Part shown: in pieces, positions 21,870 through 32,979 of the stretch
How positions within the stretch are numbered: position 1 is the first letter of the stretch
Layout: every line of letters starts with the position of its first letter
From: Pollenia angustigena
Taxonomy: Eukaryota > Arthropoda > Insecta > Diptera > Polleniidae
Direction of reading: 5' to 3'
Assembly: GCA_930367215.1 (NCBI GenBank)
Contig: OV884057.1
Location: forward strand, 205,023,621-205,087,620
DNA length: 64,000 nt
Notes under the pieces: model-generated
The model's input: only the letters and a program-made list of their open reading frames with translations
Told to the model about the DNA's origin: nothing
Databases searched by the model: none
Translations under genes and position numbers: made by a program

Positions 21870-22809
21870 TTTCTATTTTGAATGATGATATGCCCTAAGA
21901 CAAATTGACAACGTGAGGCGCCACTCTCATCATGTATTATATTTTAAATTGTTCTTTATTTTTTATGTATTTTATATTGTTGTAACTGACAAATTTTCAA
22001 GTGGAATCGTTGTTTTGAAAGACATCTTGGACGGCTGTATTTTTAATCGTTTTAAAATAGCTAAATTGTTTCTGTGATTTAATTTTATAAATTAATTAAT
22101 GAAATTGTTTGGAAATTTAAATTTTGTTTTTTGAATTAAATAAATGGAAACTTTATAACTTTTCGGAAAACACGGAAAGTGTTTTTATATGGTTAAAAGT
22201 GTTTTTCTTTCGTTGTAAATATCTGTGCATTTTTCTAGTTCTCTTTTTAGCCTTTATAATATCACCAAGTTGCTTGGTTACTAGGTTGATATTTTAGTGC
22301 TAGATCCTACACCCTACACACTCCACACTCCACAAAACGTATCGGCGTTTCGCCCGCACCACGCAATCGGCGTTCTCTCGGGGAATATACCAAGGTGTTT
22401 GGATCCTTGACTGGTATTCTGGAGCTGTAGCCCAAATCCACCCCTCTATACAGTCCACACTCCACGAAACGTATTGGCGTTTCGTCCGGACCACTAGAAC
22501 GTGGAATTTTAAGCAAAGGCAAAAAAGGATGAACTGATTATTTAATAAGAAATCAAAATTTAATATAACACAACCGGCAACAGTTTTTTTATTCATATTT
22601 ACTTTCTTTTTTTTTAATATTTTATTAAAAAAAAATTATTTTTAGTAAAATACATGTGGGGTTTGTTTACATACGCAAAAAAATGTCGCATACTTTGCAG
22701 GAATAAAATCGGCAAATTGTACAAACTCGCATGATAGGTAACATCGATACATGTCAAAAATTTCGTGTGAAATAATAAATGTTGCTCAACATTTTTCACA
22801 AGCTTGAAC
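21870..22809. other. No gene seen; 40-bp direct repeat
   Basis: Mostly A+T-rich. A G+C-richer patch at 22318-22500 contains a near-identical 40-bp direct repeat (22321-22361 and 22453-22493) with CCACACTCCAC, CGTAT and GGCGTTTCG. The minus frame through it is open for 98 codons and so repeats an RYV.WSV-like peptide. I do not recognise it. Confidence 0.45.
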
Positions 22810-22891
22810 AGAGTACTTGGCTTTAGAGTTAAAATGGAGTCTAAGAAGAGTATGTGTAGGAAAAATTTGGAAAGTTAAAGTAGAGTTATAA

Positions 22892-23538
22892 TATATCGAG
22901 CCCTTACCGCGAAAATAACGTAAGTGACATCATTTTCAATTTTGGTTTTTTAAAAAATGACTTCATTGGCAATACTTGCTTCATCTCCGAAAATTGCATT
23001 GGCACATAAGTTACCGTTACGATTTTATAGCAGGAACAATTTTGTCATAAGCGACAAATTTCATACAAAATTTATATAAAATAAAATAAAAAAAAATGTT
23101 CTTTGGACTTCAAGAAGAATTCTTGACAAAAACTACGAAAAAACAGAGGTAAATGAAAAACATTTAAAATCAATTAAAAATGGATAATCATTCAAAAAAG
23201 CAAATTTCAATCTACCAAAGGTAAAAATACAATTTGGTCGTCGATGGCTGCGAGTGTAAATCCCTCTGAGGAGATCGAGTGGTAGCGATTGAAACATGTC
23301 AGGGTAACCAGCCGCCTGGATTCGAATCTCAGGTCAATCAAAAATGAATGATTAGCAATAACAATTTTAATTAATTTTCATGTTGTAAAATTCCTTTCTT
23401 CATAAAAATAATATAATGAAAATTAAATTTGATGAACTTAAGCCTGATAACAAATATTGAAAATTTGGATTAAAAACTCTCTCCTGTTAAATTTGATTTT
23501 TGACGCTTACGTTATTTTTGCGGTAAGGGGTCGATATA
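22892..23538. mobile_element. TIR element (TATATCGA..CCTTACCGC) around inverted-arm copy 2
   Basis: TATATCGAGCCCTTACCGCG and CGGTAAGGGGTCGATATA are inverted, about 32 bp long with few mismatches. Inside, 23095-23480 matches 345-770 of the inverted-arm family: CTTCAAGAAGAATTCTTGAC, the tRNA-like core (23250-23330, with GGATTCGAATCTC as B box) and the right arm. So either the family inserted here or the TIR element captured it. Confidence 0.6.
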
Positions 23539-23779
23539 GAAAAATTTTAAAGTATAAATAATATAGATTCTGACTGAAGTCAGCTTAGAAGCACAGTAAA
23601 GTTACAATACAGTCTAAGAAAAATCAGAGTTAATTTATAGAAAAGCAGTTTAAATAAAGTAAACTACAAGTAGAGTCAGAGGAGAATCAAATAACAATCC
23701 AAATATTTTTTTTTTAGAGTCCAATATAGTCAGTGTAATTACAAAGCAGAGTTTAAATGGAGCAGATATAAAAGACTAA

Positions 23780-24663
23780 TGGCCGTTTTCTCATTATACA
23801 ATTGTCTCTTTTCCCAACGAAAAACTGAACATTAAAGAAATTTGGTTTTCTCAATGTCTAATTTGCTTCTATTCTGTCGCAAAGCTAACCAGCACTCATC
23901 TGCCAATTAGTAATTTTCCTTTTATTTGCCGTACAGACAAATTCAACCAGCTGACTCCCAGCTTTAAGGAGCATATAGACGACATGTTTTTGTCATCTGA
24001 CATGTCAAATATCCCACTGCACAACACATACATGTCGTGTGTTACCTTTTTAACTTTGCTTCTGTAAAAGTCAGATGCAAAGTCATCTGACAAAATATCA
24101 ATTAGAGCGTGCTATATTTTCTTCTGACAAACCATCTGACATCAGAAATCAATGCCGGGAAGAAACTGGCAGCGGCGTCAACTATTGAAGGAATAATTAG
24201 CCGGCTGAAGTTAATATTTTACAATACCAAGATATGTATGCTCATCTCACCATTGAATAGAATTTATGTAAATATATACATAAAAACCGTTTAATTATAA
24301 AATTCTAAATTATTATCTTTAAAATAAAAGAAAAAATTTTAAGATGGCTAAATTATTTTACGGCGCAAATAAATATTTTCGTGGCGGCAGCAAGCTATTT
24401 TGAAACCGAGAACTACTTTGGTTTCTGCAATTACAATGCGAAAAAAAAACAGAGACAATGTCAGAAGCAAATTACAGATTACAAATACATGTCGTGTACG
24501 GGCGCCTTTAACATGTATTTTGAGAGGTGTTGCCAGCTGAAAAAAAAATTTTTTGTCGGTATATTGAGAAACCCAAACTCGTTTACGGACAGTTTATCGC
24601 TCTAATAAATTTTTGTTGACATTAAGTTACAGCCAGTTTATCGATACATTGAGAAAATGGCCA
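23780..24663. mobile_element. MITE with TAA duplication, TGGCCGTTTTCTCA termini, copy 1
   Basis: TGGCCGTTTTCTCATTATAC and TGAGAAAATGGCCA are inverted and flanked by TAA (23777-23779 and 24664-24666). A 3-bp TWA duplication is typical of PIF/Harbinger elements. The second copy is at 56588-57248 (shared blocks TTTTCCCAACGAAAAACTG and AGCTAACCAGCACTCATCTG). No transposase. Confidence 0.7.
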
Positions 24664-25030
24664 TAAGCTGACTTATATTAGAGTTAAAGTAAAATTAGCG
24701 TCGATTTTCGTGCGGTACCCGATTCAGAGTACAGTTACAGCAAAAAAGAATGAAAGTAAACTCGAAGTAGGCTTAGAGTTAAGCGTAAAATAATTCTAGC
24801 AGCGCTTATTCACAGTATAGTTAAAATAAAATTAAATTGTTGTCAGGAATTAAGGTATAGTCAGAGAGATTTTTAGCAAAATAAAGTAGTGTAGAGTTAC
24901 AGCCTGTTCATGGATTTCGAACGTCATCGTTCGCATAGAAAATTACATTGAAAACAAAAACAAAATTCGAACAAGTTCGATATCGTTAAACAGGCAGTTA
25001 GATTAAAAACAGAGAAGGTTTTACTTACTT

Positions 25031-25510
25031 AGTTGGTCATTCATAGCAACGCGTGGGTCATTCATTCGCCGAACGCAGAATGGATTTCAAGGCACCTTGG
25101 TCTTCTGCGCTTCTTCTCTCATTTCAAGCGTTAAATTTGGAAAGGTTTTCCTGTACTGGTCTTTCCATCGGAGTTGAGGTTGTTCTTTTTATCGTCTTTC
25201 CTCGGAATCACACACCTCGTCTGATGAAGTATATGACCATATGACCAGACCACCGCAATCTTTGGATCATTACGCTTATTTCCACATTGATATTGGCGTA
25301 TTGGTAATACAGCTCTTGGTTTGTTCGATACCTATCTTACGAACTATTTTACTCTTAAAAATTCTAAGAACTGCTTTATCTGATTAAGCAAGTATGACGC
25401 CTCTGCACCGTATAGTAGCATGGGAAGGATACGTATCTTGTATAGTGTAATTTTGGATTGCTGAGAGAACATCCTGATCTTAAATTGATTTCTTAGCCCA
25501 AGGAAGCATC
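25031..25510 (-). pseudogene. 3' end relic of a non-LTR reverse transcriptase
   Basis: The minus strand shows GLRNQFKIRMFSQQSKITLY, then KIRILPMLLYGAEAYLL, the block after the palm domain, and further down QLRWKDQYRKTF and similar basic stretches like those ending this LINE group (RPRLRWEDQ type). Several stops and frame changes. Assignment is from motif resemblance only. Confidence 0.45.
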
Positions 25511-25544
25511 CATTAGCAAGTATAATGCTTCGCTTAATTACTAA

Positions 25545-25861
25545 AGCGGCTCATATCACTTGCAATAAAATTGTTCAATTTTACGTATTGAACAATTATA
25601 TCGCCAATGTGTATGTGATATTTGTAGGTGGCACAATATATTGGCAACAATCAAAAGACTTTTGATTTTTATTACACAACGTAAAGAAAGTGTAATGTGT
25701 TGGCAACATTGTACAATGCTGCTTATGTTATTCCTATAGGTTATTTTTACCTCTTTATTGAATGAATGAAACCATTATGCTACTTATTGCATAATAAAGG
25801 GCAAAAAGGAAATAATATGGCGAATATCATATACAATAATATTGCAAGTGTATGGGCCGCT
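25545..25861. mobile_element. MITE with TAA duplication, AGCGGCTCATA termini
   Basis: AGCGGCTCATATCACTTGCA and TGCAAGTGTATGGGCCGCT are inverted with few mismatches; TAA flanks both sides (25542-25544 and 25862-25864). PIF/Harbinger-like by duplication type. No ORF. Confidence 0.7.
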
Positions 25862-25917
25862 TAAGCTGATGTCATTCGTTTTATTAATGGCGGTACAAAG
25901 GTTTACAAAATCTTCTA

Positions 25918-27172
25918 AAGGGTGTTTTTTATGGAGTGGCACAAGTTGAAATCATAATAAAACAAGGAAATATATTTTTAATATCAATGAAACTGGCTTT
26001 ATTGGAAAGAAACTTTTATGAAATAAATGCTTAAATATGATTTCTGCCATGTGAAGGCGCAATCTAGAACACCAATTTTTAACAACTTTTTGCAGCATTT
26101 GCTGCCGTATTTCGCCGATAACTCTTCGAATGTTGATTTACAGGTGTTCAATTGTTTGTGGTTTATCGACGTAGACAAGTGACTTAACATAACCCCATAA
26201 TAAATAATCCAGTGGGGTTAAATCACACGATCATGGTGGCCAATTATTTGGGCCATTACGTGAAACTATTTTTTCATCAAAAGTTTCTTTGATTAAATCA
26301 AGTGTAGCGCCCGCTGTGTGTCATGTGGCCTGTTGGAACCCCATATCAGCAAGATTAATGTCACGTAATTAAGGTACGAAAATATTTCGAATCATGTTCT
26401 TATACCGTTCACCATTGACAGTAACATTCTGACCATCATCGTTTTTAAAGACATATGGGCCAATGACTCCGCCAGCCCATAAAGTGCAACAAACAGAAAT
26501 TTTCTTTGGATGTAATGTTGTTTCGACAAAAGCTTGTAGATTCTCCTCACTCCAAATGCGACAATTCTGCTTATTTACGTACCCATTCAACCAGAATGGA
26601 AATTCAAAATCAATATCAATTTGTGCTTCAGCCCATTTGCTGAATTGGCGGCGCATGCGATGGTCGTTTGGATTTAATTCCTGCACAAGTTGAATCTTTA
26701 AAGCTTTTAAGCCAAGATCCTTTCGTAAAATCTTTCCTAAAGTGGAAGGACACAACTCCAGTTGCTGAGAACGGCGATGAATGTTTGATTATGATCGTCT
26801 TTCATGCTTACCTGTACAGTGGTTACAGCTTCTTCATTGCGTACTGTTCGGCGTCGCACGGGATGCACATTATCAGTAACAGTAAATGTTGTCCGAAAAC
26901 GATCTACTGTTCTTAGAATTAGCCGCTCTGAAGGACGATTACGTACGCCATAAAATGGAAGAAGTGCGCGATGAGTTTGACTAATAGAACAATTATTTTG
27001 ATTAAAAATTTCAACGATATGCACGCGTTGCTCTGGTGTAAGAAGATTCATAATGAAATTTCAAATCAAACTAAACAAAAAGTAACTATAAGCTGTTAAA
27101 TGGGTGCTCAAATAAAGCAGTGATGCCAACTCAAAGTTGTGACACTTTAAATCAGTTTTCACAGATTTTGTT
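25918..27172 (-). mobile_element. mariner-like element, degraded
   Basis: Holds the transposase relic below. AGTGGCACAAGTTGAA near the left end and the mirrored CAACTCAAAGTTGTGACACT near the right are the likely inverted termini, with the exact ends uncertain. Right boundary estimated. Confidence 0.55.
25998..27051 (-). pseudogene. mariner-type transposase relic
   Basis: From the ATG at 27051 the minus strand reads LLTPEQRVHIVEIFNQNNC, the helix-turn-helix start, then RPSERLILRTVDRF. After a frame change near 26745 it continues LGLKALKIQLVQELNPND, FWLNGYVNKQNCRIWSEEN, LWAGGVIGPYVFKNDDGQNV and NGERYKNMI. Further down, with stops, come GPNNWPP, CDLTPLDYLLWGYVKSL and a C-terminal HMAEIIFKH. The SDEAHF block holding the first catalytic Asp has been deleted just before FWLNGY. 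Stops near 26366, 26333, 26235 and 26142 finish it. The architecture resembles mariner elements of the rosa type; exact subfamily uncertain. Confidence 0.75.
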
Positions 27173-27229
27173 AATTTCGTGGATTCTTTATTTGTTGAAA
27201 CTATCAATTAAGTTCTGCCTTAATTTACT

Positions 27230-28335
27230 GCCACAACCATTTTTGCTGATTCTCTCTCTACATTTGCAAAGGCAGCAATGAAATATCTCAATGTTTGTCC
27301 CATTACGTTGATATCATTTTCATATGCGAGAAGCATGAGGCTTTTGGTGAATATTATATTTCTATTGAAAAAATCGCATGGCAGACTGTCACCCTGATTA
27401 AAGCCGCGTTGTGTGGTCCATGATTCCAAATATCCCTGATTATTTTTTAACAGTAAAAGCCATCCTGCACAATCTGATCTGCTTCTCAGGTATGCCGAAC
27501 GAAATCGACGAATCGGTGGTAAACTGTTTCGCATGCGTTTTCTCTACACTTTGACGTAATTAGTCCAGGAAAATCTACTACCAACAGAATATCTGTTCGC
27601 TGGTGGATCGTCGATTATTGGCGCATAGTGACGAAGTAAATTATTTCTATTTCTGCCGATTGTTTGCTGTAGTCTTAACTGGACCCCATGTAAGATGATA
27701 AGGACCCAATTTTTCGTGGACTTTAGATTTAAATTGTTCGCACAGTATACGTGACAGTATCTCTACGCGATGAGTACGAGACTTATCCTTCTATAGTTGG
27801 CGCATATTATTTTATCTTCTTTTTGGGAGCGGGACATAACACACTTCTGTTCTTTTCTTCGGTCATTAGTTCTTCCAGCCAAAAAGTGTGCAGATAAGTT
27901 TATGATTGCTTCTACCAACTCACCACCCCGGGTCTTAAACAGCTCCGCCGGTAATCCCTCAGCCCCTGCCTCGTTATCATATTTCATCCGAGATATTGCT
28001 GTTATCCTCTCTTCTTGGCTGGGATGAGCGCACTTTACACCGTCATCGTTGTTTAGAATGGTGGTATCTCCATCACCGCTTTAATCGTAAACAAACAATC
28101 TGAAAAAATGCTTTTTCATTTTCCCAGTCACTAGGTTGCCTTGTTGGTCTTTTCAGGAGGAAATACCGATAACATAGCCCTCAGTCTGGTGGCAGAATAT
28201 CCTGGCATCGTTTCGACTCCTGTACATCTCGATTTCCTTAAAGTAGTTTTTGCTAGTTTTTAATTTCTCGCACAATCCCTGAAAGTCAAAATCCATATTT
28301 CTTTCTAAATTAAACCAAACAAATATTTTATACAC
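27230..28335 (-). pseudogene. Non-LTR reverse transcriptase relic
   Basis: In minus-strand order: MYRSRNDARIFCHQ and GYV from the linker, then NEAGAEGLPAELFKTRGGEL, ICANYRRISLVLIA (fingers), a scrambled 200-bp stretch, and TQRGFNQGDSLPCDFFN, LLAYENDINVMGQT and AAFANVERES from the palm. The catalytic YADD has become YEND. Multiple frameshifts and stops. A LINE of a different subfamily from those at 7-10, 13-14 and 37-41 kb. Confidence 0.7.
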
Positions 28336-29279
28336 ATTTTTTCAACAAAAACAACTTAAAACATTAACAAATAGTTCGGCACGAATACTTTGCAAAATCA
28401 AGTTTATGTTGCAAGTAGATTAAAGTTTGTGATTTATATTTAAAACAAACAACAGATGTGACATAAAATTTTGTTCTCTAAACTTTTAGTCAACAACAAC
28501 TTTCAACATTCAAGTTGGAAAAGGAAACGAAACAATGAGAAACATACGCAAAACTAAATAAACGTTGTTAGATGGCAGGCAAATGCAACCATTTGTTGCA
28601 ATGATAATAAAAAAGGAATTTAAAAAATATAGATGCCACAAAATATTAAGAAGTTAAACATTAAATAACCATTAAAATTTAAGAAAAGTGTTGTGTTGAA
28701 ATTGCAGGGAAATGTTTTTTATTTTATAACAAACCCACAACATGTTTGTTGAAACAAATAATTGATTTGTTTTTTCTCAGCAGGAAAGGGAAACAAACTT
28801 AAATGTCCCATTTTCAAAAAGGTTCTAAATTTCCTTTGTTAATAGTTCTTGAACTATAGATTTTTTTCCTCTTATGAAAAATGTTATGCAAATAATTGCA
28901 TTTGTGACTGAAATGTTTAATATCGATTGTGTTTATATTTTTTCTAACACTAAAAAATTTAAATTACTAAATTTGTTTATTTAAATTGATAAACACTAAT
29001 TAAAATTTTTTCGTAGTTTCCTTCCTTTGTAAGAAATTTTAATTTTTACTCTAATTTGCATAATTATTATTTTATTATTAAATAATGCTTTATTTAACAA
29101 GTATTTAACCTCAATTGTGTGTGTTGGATTTTTTTTTCTTCTTTTTTTGCTAATTAAATTAAAATTCGTTAAAACTTTATTTAATTACAAAACCGAACAC
29201 TCATTTAAAATTTCAAAAATATATAAAAGGTGTTTAATATGAAACAGTGATTTGCAAAGTCTCAAAACTAAAGAAAAAT
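28336..29279. other. No gene seen
   Basis: A+T-rich, many homopolymer runs. A TATATAAAAGG stretch at 29220-29230 is TATA-like but has no ORF after it. Confidence 0.5.
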
Positions 29280-29331
29280 GTTGATGCGATTGCGCGAATA
29301 CTCTAAGTCTCTGAAGCGATAGTGTGTTAAC

Positions 29332-31298
29332 CAGGGCTGTGGAGTCGTCAAGAAATAGTTATAACTCCGACTCCGACTCCTTTTGCTGTAATTTTTTAAG
29401 TACGACTCCAACTCCGACTCCTACTCTAACCTATCATTATTTATGAGACTAGTTCTTATTTGACTTTAAACTCTTTTAATTTGTTTTTTAATTCAGTACC
29501 TTTTAAATGGTTAAATATAGCAAGAAAATTATTCTGTAAAACTTTCAAATCGATATTTTAATTCTAACGTGCCGCATTGAGCTTTAACATATGAGGAGGA
29601 AAGCTCGAAAAACATATAGCGCCCGATTAAATAGACCAACTGAGCTCTACTTTTTTGATTCTACAGTGTTATGTCATTCTTGACTTATAACTCAACAGTT
29701 GAACATTTTAAGCCAACTGTAATATAGAAAAATAATGGATTTAATTTTGGAACCACCGAGTTTTGTTACGAACTTTCGAAAGATATGAGTTTTGATTCAA
29801 ACCGTGTGGGATCATTAAACTTTAGTATATTTTAAAAGTTATATTTTTTTATTAAATATATGCAAACAGTGCTAAAAAATGTAACAATAGTTGTGTAGGG
29901 AAGAGATAAACTACACCAATTCACATCTGTTGGAATTTATAGATGTGTGAATTTCCATAAGTTCTATATAATGCAGCTTTCGAGATAGAAAAGTTGAAAA
30001 CAATGCCAAGTCCAATTTGCTAAGACGTTAAGGGCACCAAGTGTACTAAGTATTGTTTACCACAGAATTTGTAGAGACAAAGAACATCATAAGTTCTTTT
30101 TTGTAAATTGTGAAGTGAGGTCTTTTGTTTTTAATATACATAAATTCAAACACTGCCGTTTTGGTCTTGTTTTATTTATTAAGTCAAATATTTAGACCAA
30201 CTTTTTTAATCATTCTCAGGAAAATTAAATATATTTTTATTAAAACATGCAGATGCGCCTTCAGTTGTTACTTCTACAATTTTTATAACACATTTTGAAG
30301 AGAAACGTACCGTAAAAAGTTCTATTATTTCTGGGATCATTAAAATATTCGGACAAAGGCAAATTTTTAATACAGAAATAGCATCATTTGCGATTTTCAA
30401 CGTGTTTCAAAATGTGGCTTGCAGAGTTAAAAAAATATGAATTTTTAAACAACTAAATTGAAATCGTTTTCTTCAGTACACCATTCTTTTTTTCCGTTCC
30501 AAGTTCAATATTATTATTGTCAAAGACCGAAATTTGAAATTGCAAGTCTTTATTATCTCTCCAATTTTTCCAAAATTGAGTAGATAAAAGAATTCTCAAA
30601 TCATTTTTCGGGTTTACCCCCAGATTGATGGGAACTAAATTTAGAACAATGTCATGTATTTTTCCGAGCTCCTTTTCCTTTTTTTCTATTATAATTCACC
30701 TTGAAGGTTAGAACTTAAAATTTAGTTTACCTAATGCTTTCACCACAGGAGCTACAGCAGATTTCAAGTCATATATCGGAACATGGCTACAAAAATATTT
30801 GTTAATATACGATAAATAAAAAACAACAAATTTTTAACTTCCTTAATTCGGCTCTATTTCATTAGGGATATCTTGGCGAAATTCTAACAGTGAACCAGCG
30901 AGTTTTGTTACAGAAATTTTAGGTCACATAAAAACATAGAAAAGGACATGCTTCGATACTGGTCATTATCTTCTGACTTCACAAATTCAAAGAGTAGACC
31001 CTCTTATTGCCAAATCCACCAATTTATTTTAATATCAATTTATGTTTAAAAATCGTTTTTTTTATGTGGAATAAAAATAAAATTATATGAAAAATTATAT
31101 TTAAATATGAATTGATATTTTAAAAGAATTGCTGAAATTGGTCATTAAAATTTTTTTATTTTGAAAAATATTAGAAAAAATTTTAATGCCAAAAAGTCGG
31201 AGTCGGAGTCATTAGTGTTTGTGGGTACTTCGACTCCGACTCCGACTCCGGTACAAAAACCTCAACTCCAACTCTTCAACTCCGACTCCACAGCCCTG
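29332..31298. mobile_element. hAT element, CAGGGCTGTGGAGTCG termini, 1967 bp
   Basis: Starts CAGGGCTGTGGAGTCG and ends CGACTCCACAGCCCTG. A perfect 8-bp duplication GTGTTAAC flanks it (29324-29331 and 31299-31306). Subterminal arrays of GACTCC occur at both ends. The interior has no transposase frame that I can recognise, so it is non-autonomous or decayed inside. These termini belong to a widespread animal hAT group. Confidence 0.9.
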
Positions 31299-31461
31299 GT
31301 GTTAACTATCGAAAAATGTCAGGGCAACCTGGGTTCGGTTCCCAGGTCAATCAACAATGAAAAATGTTCAAAAAATTTTAATTAATTTCATGTTGTAAAA
31401 TTCCTTTTTTCATAAAAATAATTTAATGTAAATTAATTTTGATGAACTTAAGCCTGATTAA

Positions 31462-31678
31462 GGCCTGTTTTCACAACTTACCAATAGCTAAAAGTAGAGT
31501 TTAACCGACCCTATGAAAAGTGTTGCATTAGTAAAACTTTGCTTTAACTTAATGTGAGCGATAAAGTAGATTAAGGATCATTCACCTGGTAGGTTAAAGT
31601 AAAGTTGTAATAATGGAACACTTTTTTACGGCCGATAAAATCCTACCTTTTGCTATCGGCAAGTTGTGAAAACGGGCC
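31462..31678. mobile_element. MITE with TAA duplication, GGCCTGTTTTCACAACTT termini
   Basis: GGCCTGTTTTCACAACTT and AAGTTGTGAAAACGGGCC are inverted; TAA on both sides (31459-31461 and 31679-31681). Length 217 bp, no ORF. PIF/Harbinger-like by duplication type. Confidence 0.8.
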
Positions 31679-31944
31679 TAAAAGTATTGAAATGAATTAA
31701 AAGATGCAGAAATGTAAAAAACAATATCTTGCTATAGTCAGACTAGGTTTTAGAGTAAATTGAGAATAAAGACAGGGAAAGGTGAGAATAAAGTTTGAGA
31801 AGAGTCAGAGTGTAGTCTAAGTGAAGCTTTAGAAAACACTGGGCTTAAGAAAATTAAACTGTTATTATAGTGAGAAGCTTTCGACACTAAAATATTCCGA
31901 AACTCTTAGTTGACTGTATTAAATAACAAGGGAAAACTGTAGCA

Positions 31945-32431
31945 CACCCAGAGAAAAAACATGTTTAAATATGGTCACCTCTAATAATACTATGTTTAAA
32001 GAAAATTTTAACCATATTATGGTTAATTTAACCATATTATTTCCAACGCTAACCATATTATGTTAAAAATAGTCCTCCATCACGAAGACACAACCATAAT
32101 ATGGTTGCCTCCGAACACATTATGGTTAGGAATAACTAAAATATGTTTAACACTTATAATAGCATGGTTGGTTTTCAACCATAGCATGTTGCTCTTGAAA
32201 AAGAGGAAAATACTATTGTCAATTTAAAAACAAATTATTGTCATATTTAACCATGACATGTTTAGAGGCAACCATAATATGGTTGTGGCTTCTTGATAGG
32301 GGACTTATTTAACCATAACATGGTTGTCAGTGACAAAAATATGGTTAAATTAAACATAATATGGCTAAAATGTTCTTTAAACATAGTATTGTTGGAGGTG
32401 ACCATATTTAAACATGTTTTTTCTCTGCGTG
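31945..32431. mobile_element. Near-perfect palindromic MITE
   Basis: Almost the whole 487 bp folds on itself. The first 55 bases (CACCCAGAGAAAAAACATGT start, through ATACTATGTTTAAAG) are mirrored at the other end with about four differences. The interior is tiled with AACCATATTATGG words. Termini match those of 12025-13319 and 34807-35925, and similar words occur in the Foldback-like element (16830-16900 and 17515-17590). Confidence 0.75.
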
Positions 32432-32499
32432 CAGATAGTTACGTACGTGAACATTATAAAGATGAGCAGTGAAAGGAACGTTCGAACGATTAAGTAAGT

Positions 32500-32640
32500 C
32501 GTCCTTTAACAACTGCAACCGGGGCCAGGCAAGGGCTTGTATTGTCCCCAACATTATTTCTATTTACTTTTGGACTGTGTTATAGAGAGACCAATAACCT
32601 TAAGCTGTTTGGCATTCGCTGAAATATGACATTATATGAG
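32500..32640 (+). pseudogene. Reverse transcriptase palm fragment
   Basis: One frame reads RQGLVLSPTLFLFTFGLC followed by YRET, which is the RQG..LSP..LF block that precedes the catalytic Asp pair in LINE reverse transcriptases. Only about 45 codons survive, flanked by unrelated DNA. Confidence 0.5.
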
Positions 32641-32699
32641 TACATTGAATAAAAAAATCAATTCATACGTACTTTAATCAAGCCGAAGCAGTGTAACTA

Positions 32700-32935
32700 G
32701 TATGGTTAGTTCGGATATCCTTAAATCAATTATTCCTGCCTGATTCAAGTACGGATTATTTAAGTGCCCCGTGATTAAAATTATCCGAAAACAGGATTGT
32801 CCTAATGGAAAGTGAGATAAAATTAATCTCAAACCGTGCTTGATTCAAGAATTTCTAAGATCTATGGTTTAATCTCGATTGATTCTAACCTAAACACTTA
32901 CCCCCAAAGAACCAGAGAGAATATTGTTAGGTTAC
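32700..32935. repeat. Dispersed repeat related to 58985-59210
   Basis: Shares TGATTCAAG, AATTATCCGAAAA, GAGATAAAATTAATCTCA and GATTGATTC words with the repeat near 59 kb. No termini found. Confidence 0.4.
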
Positions 32936-32979
32936 TTACCCGCATAGCTGTTAAGAAATGATTACTAATCATCAGAGAA

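Larger units (their letters stand above)
22810..24910. repeat. Degenerate AGAGTTAGAGTA satellite with two insertions
   Basis: Three patches (22810-22890, 23545-23775 and 24667-24905) consist of loosely repeated AGAGTTA, AGAGTCAGAG, GTAAAGTT and TAGAGTC words. The gaps between them are the TIR element at 22892-23538 and the MITE at 23780-24663. The same words form patches at 31.73-31.94, 48.68-48.77 and 49.61-49.68 kb and a clean array at 51.00-51.20 kb. Confidence 0.55.
29280..31720 (+). repeat. Inverted-arm family copy 3, twice interrupted
   Basis: The pre-insertion order is tRNA-like core, then arm. The core is cut by the hAT at 29332-31298: it resumes with ACTATCGAAAAATGTCAGGG and a perfect T-arm-like hairpin CCTGGGTTCGGTTCCCAGG (31326-31344). 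The arm (TGTAAAATTCCTTTTTTCAT..CTTAAGCCTGATTA) is cut by the MITE at 31462-31678 and its tail follows. Confidence 0.65.
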
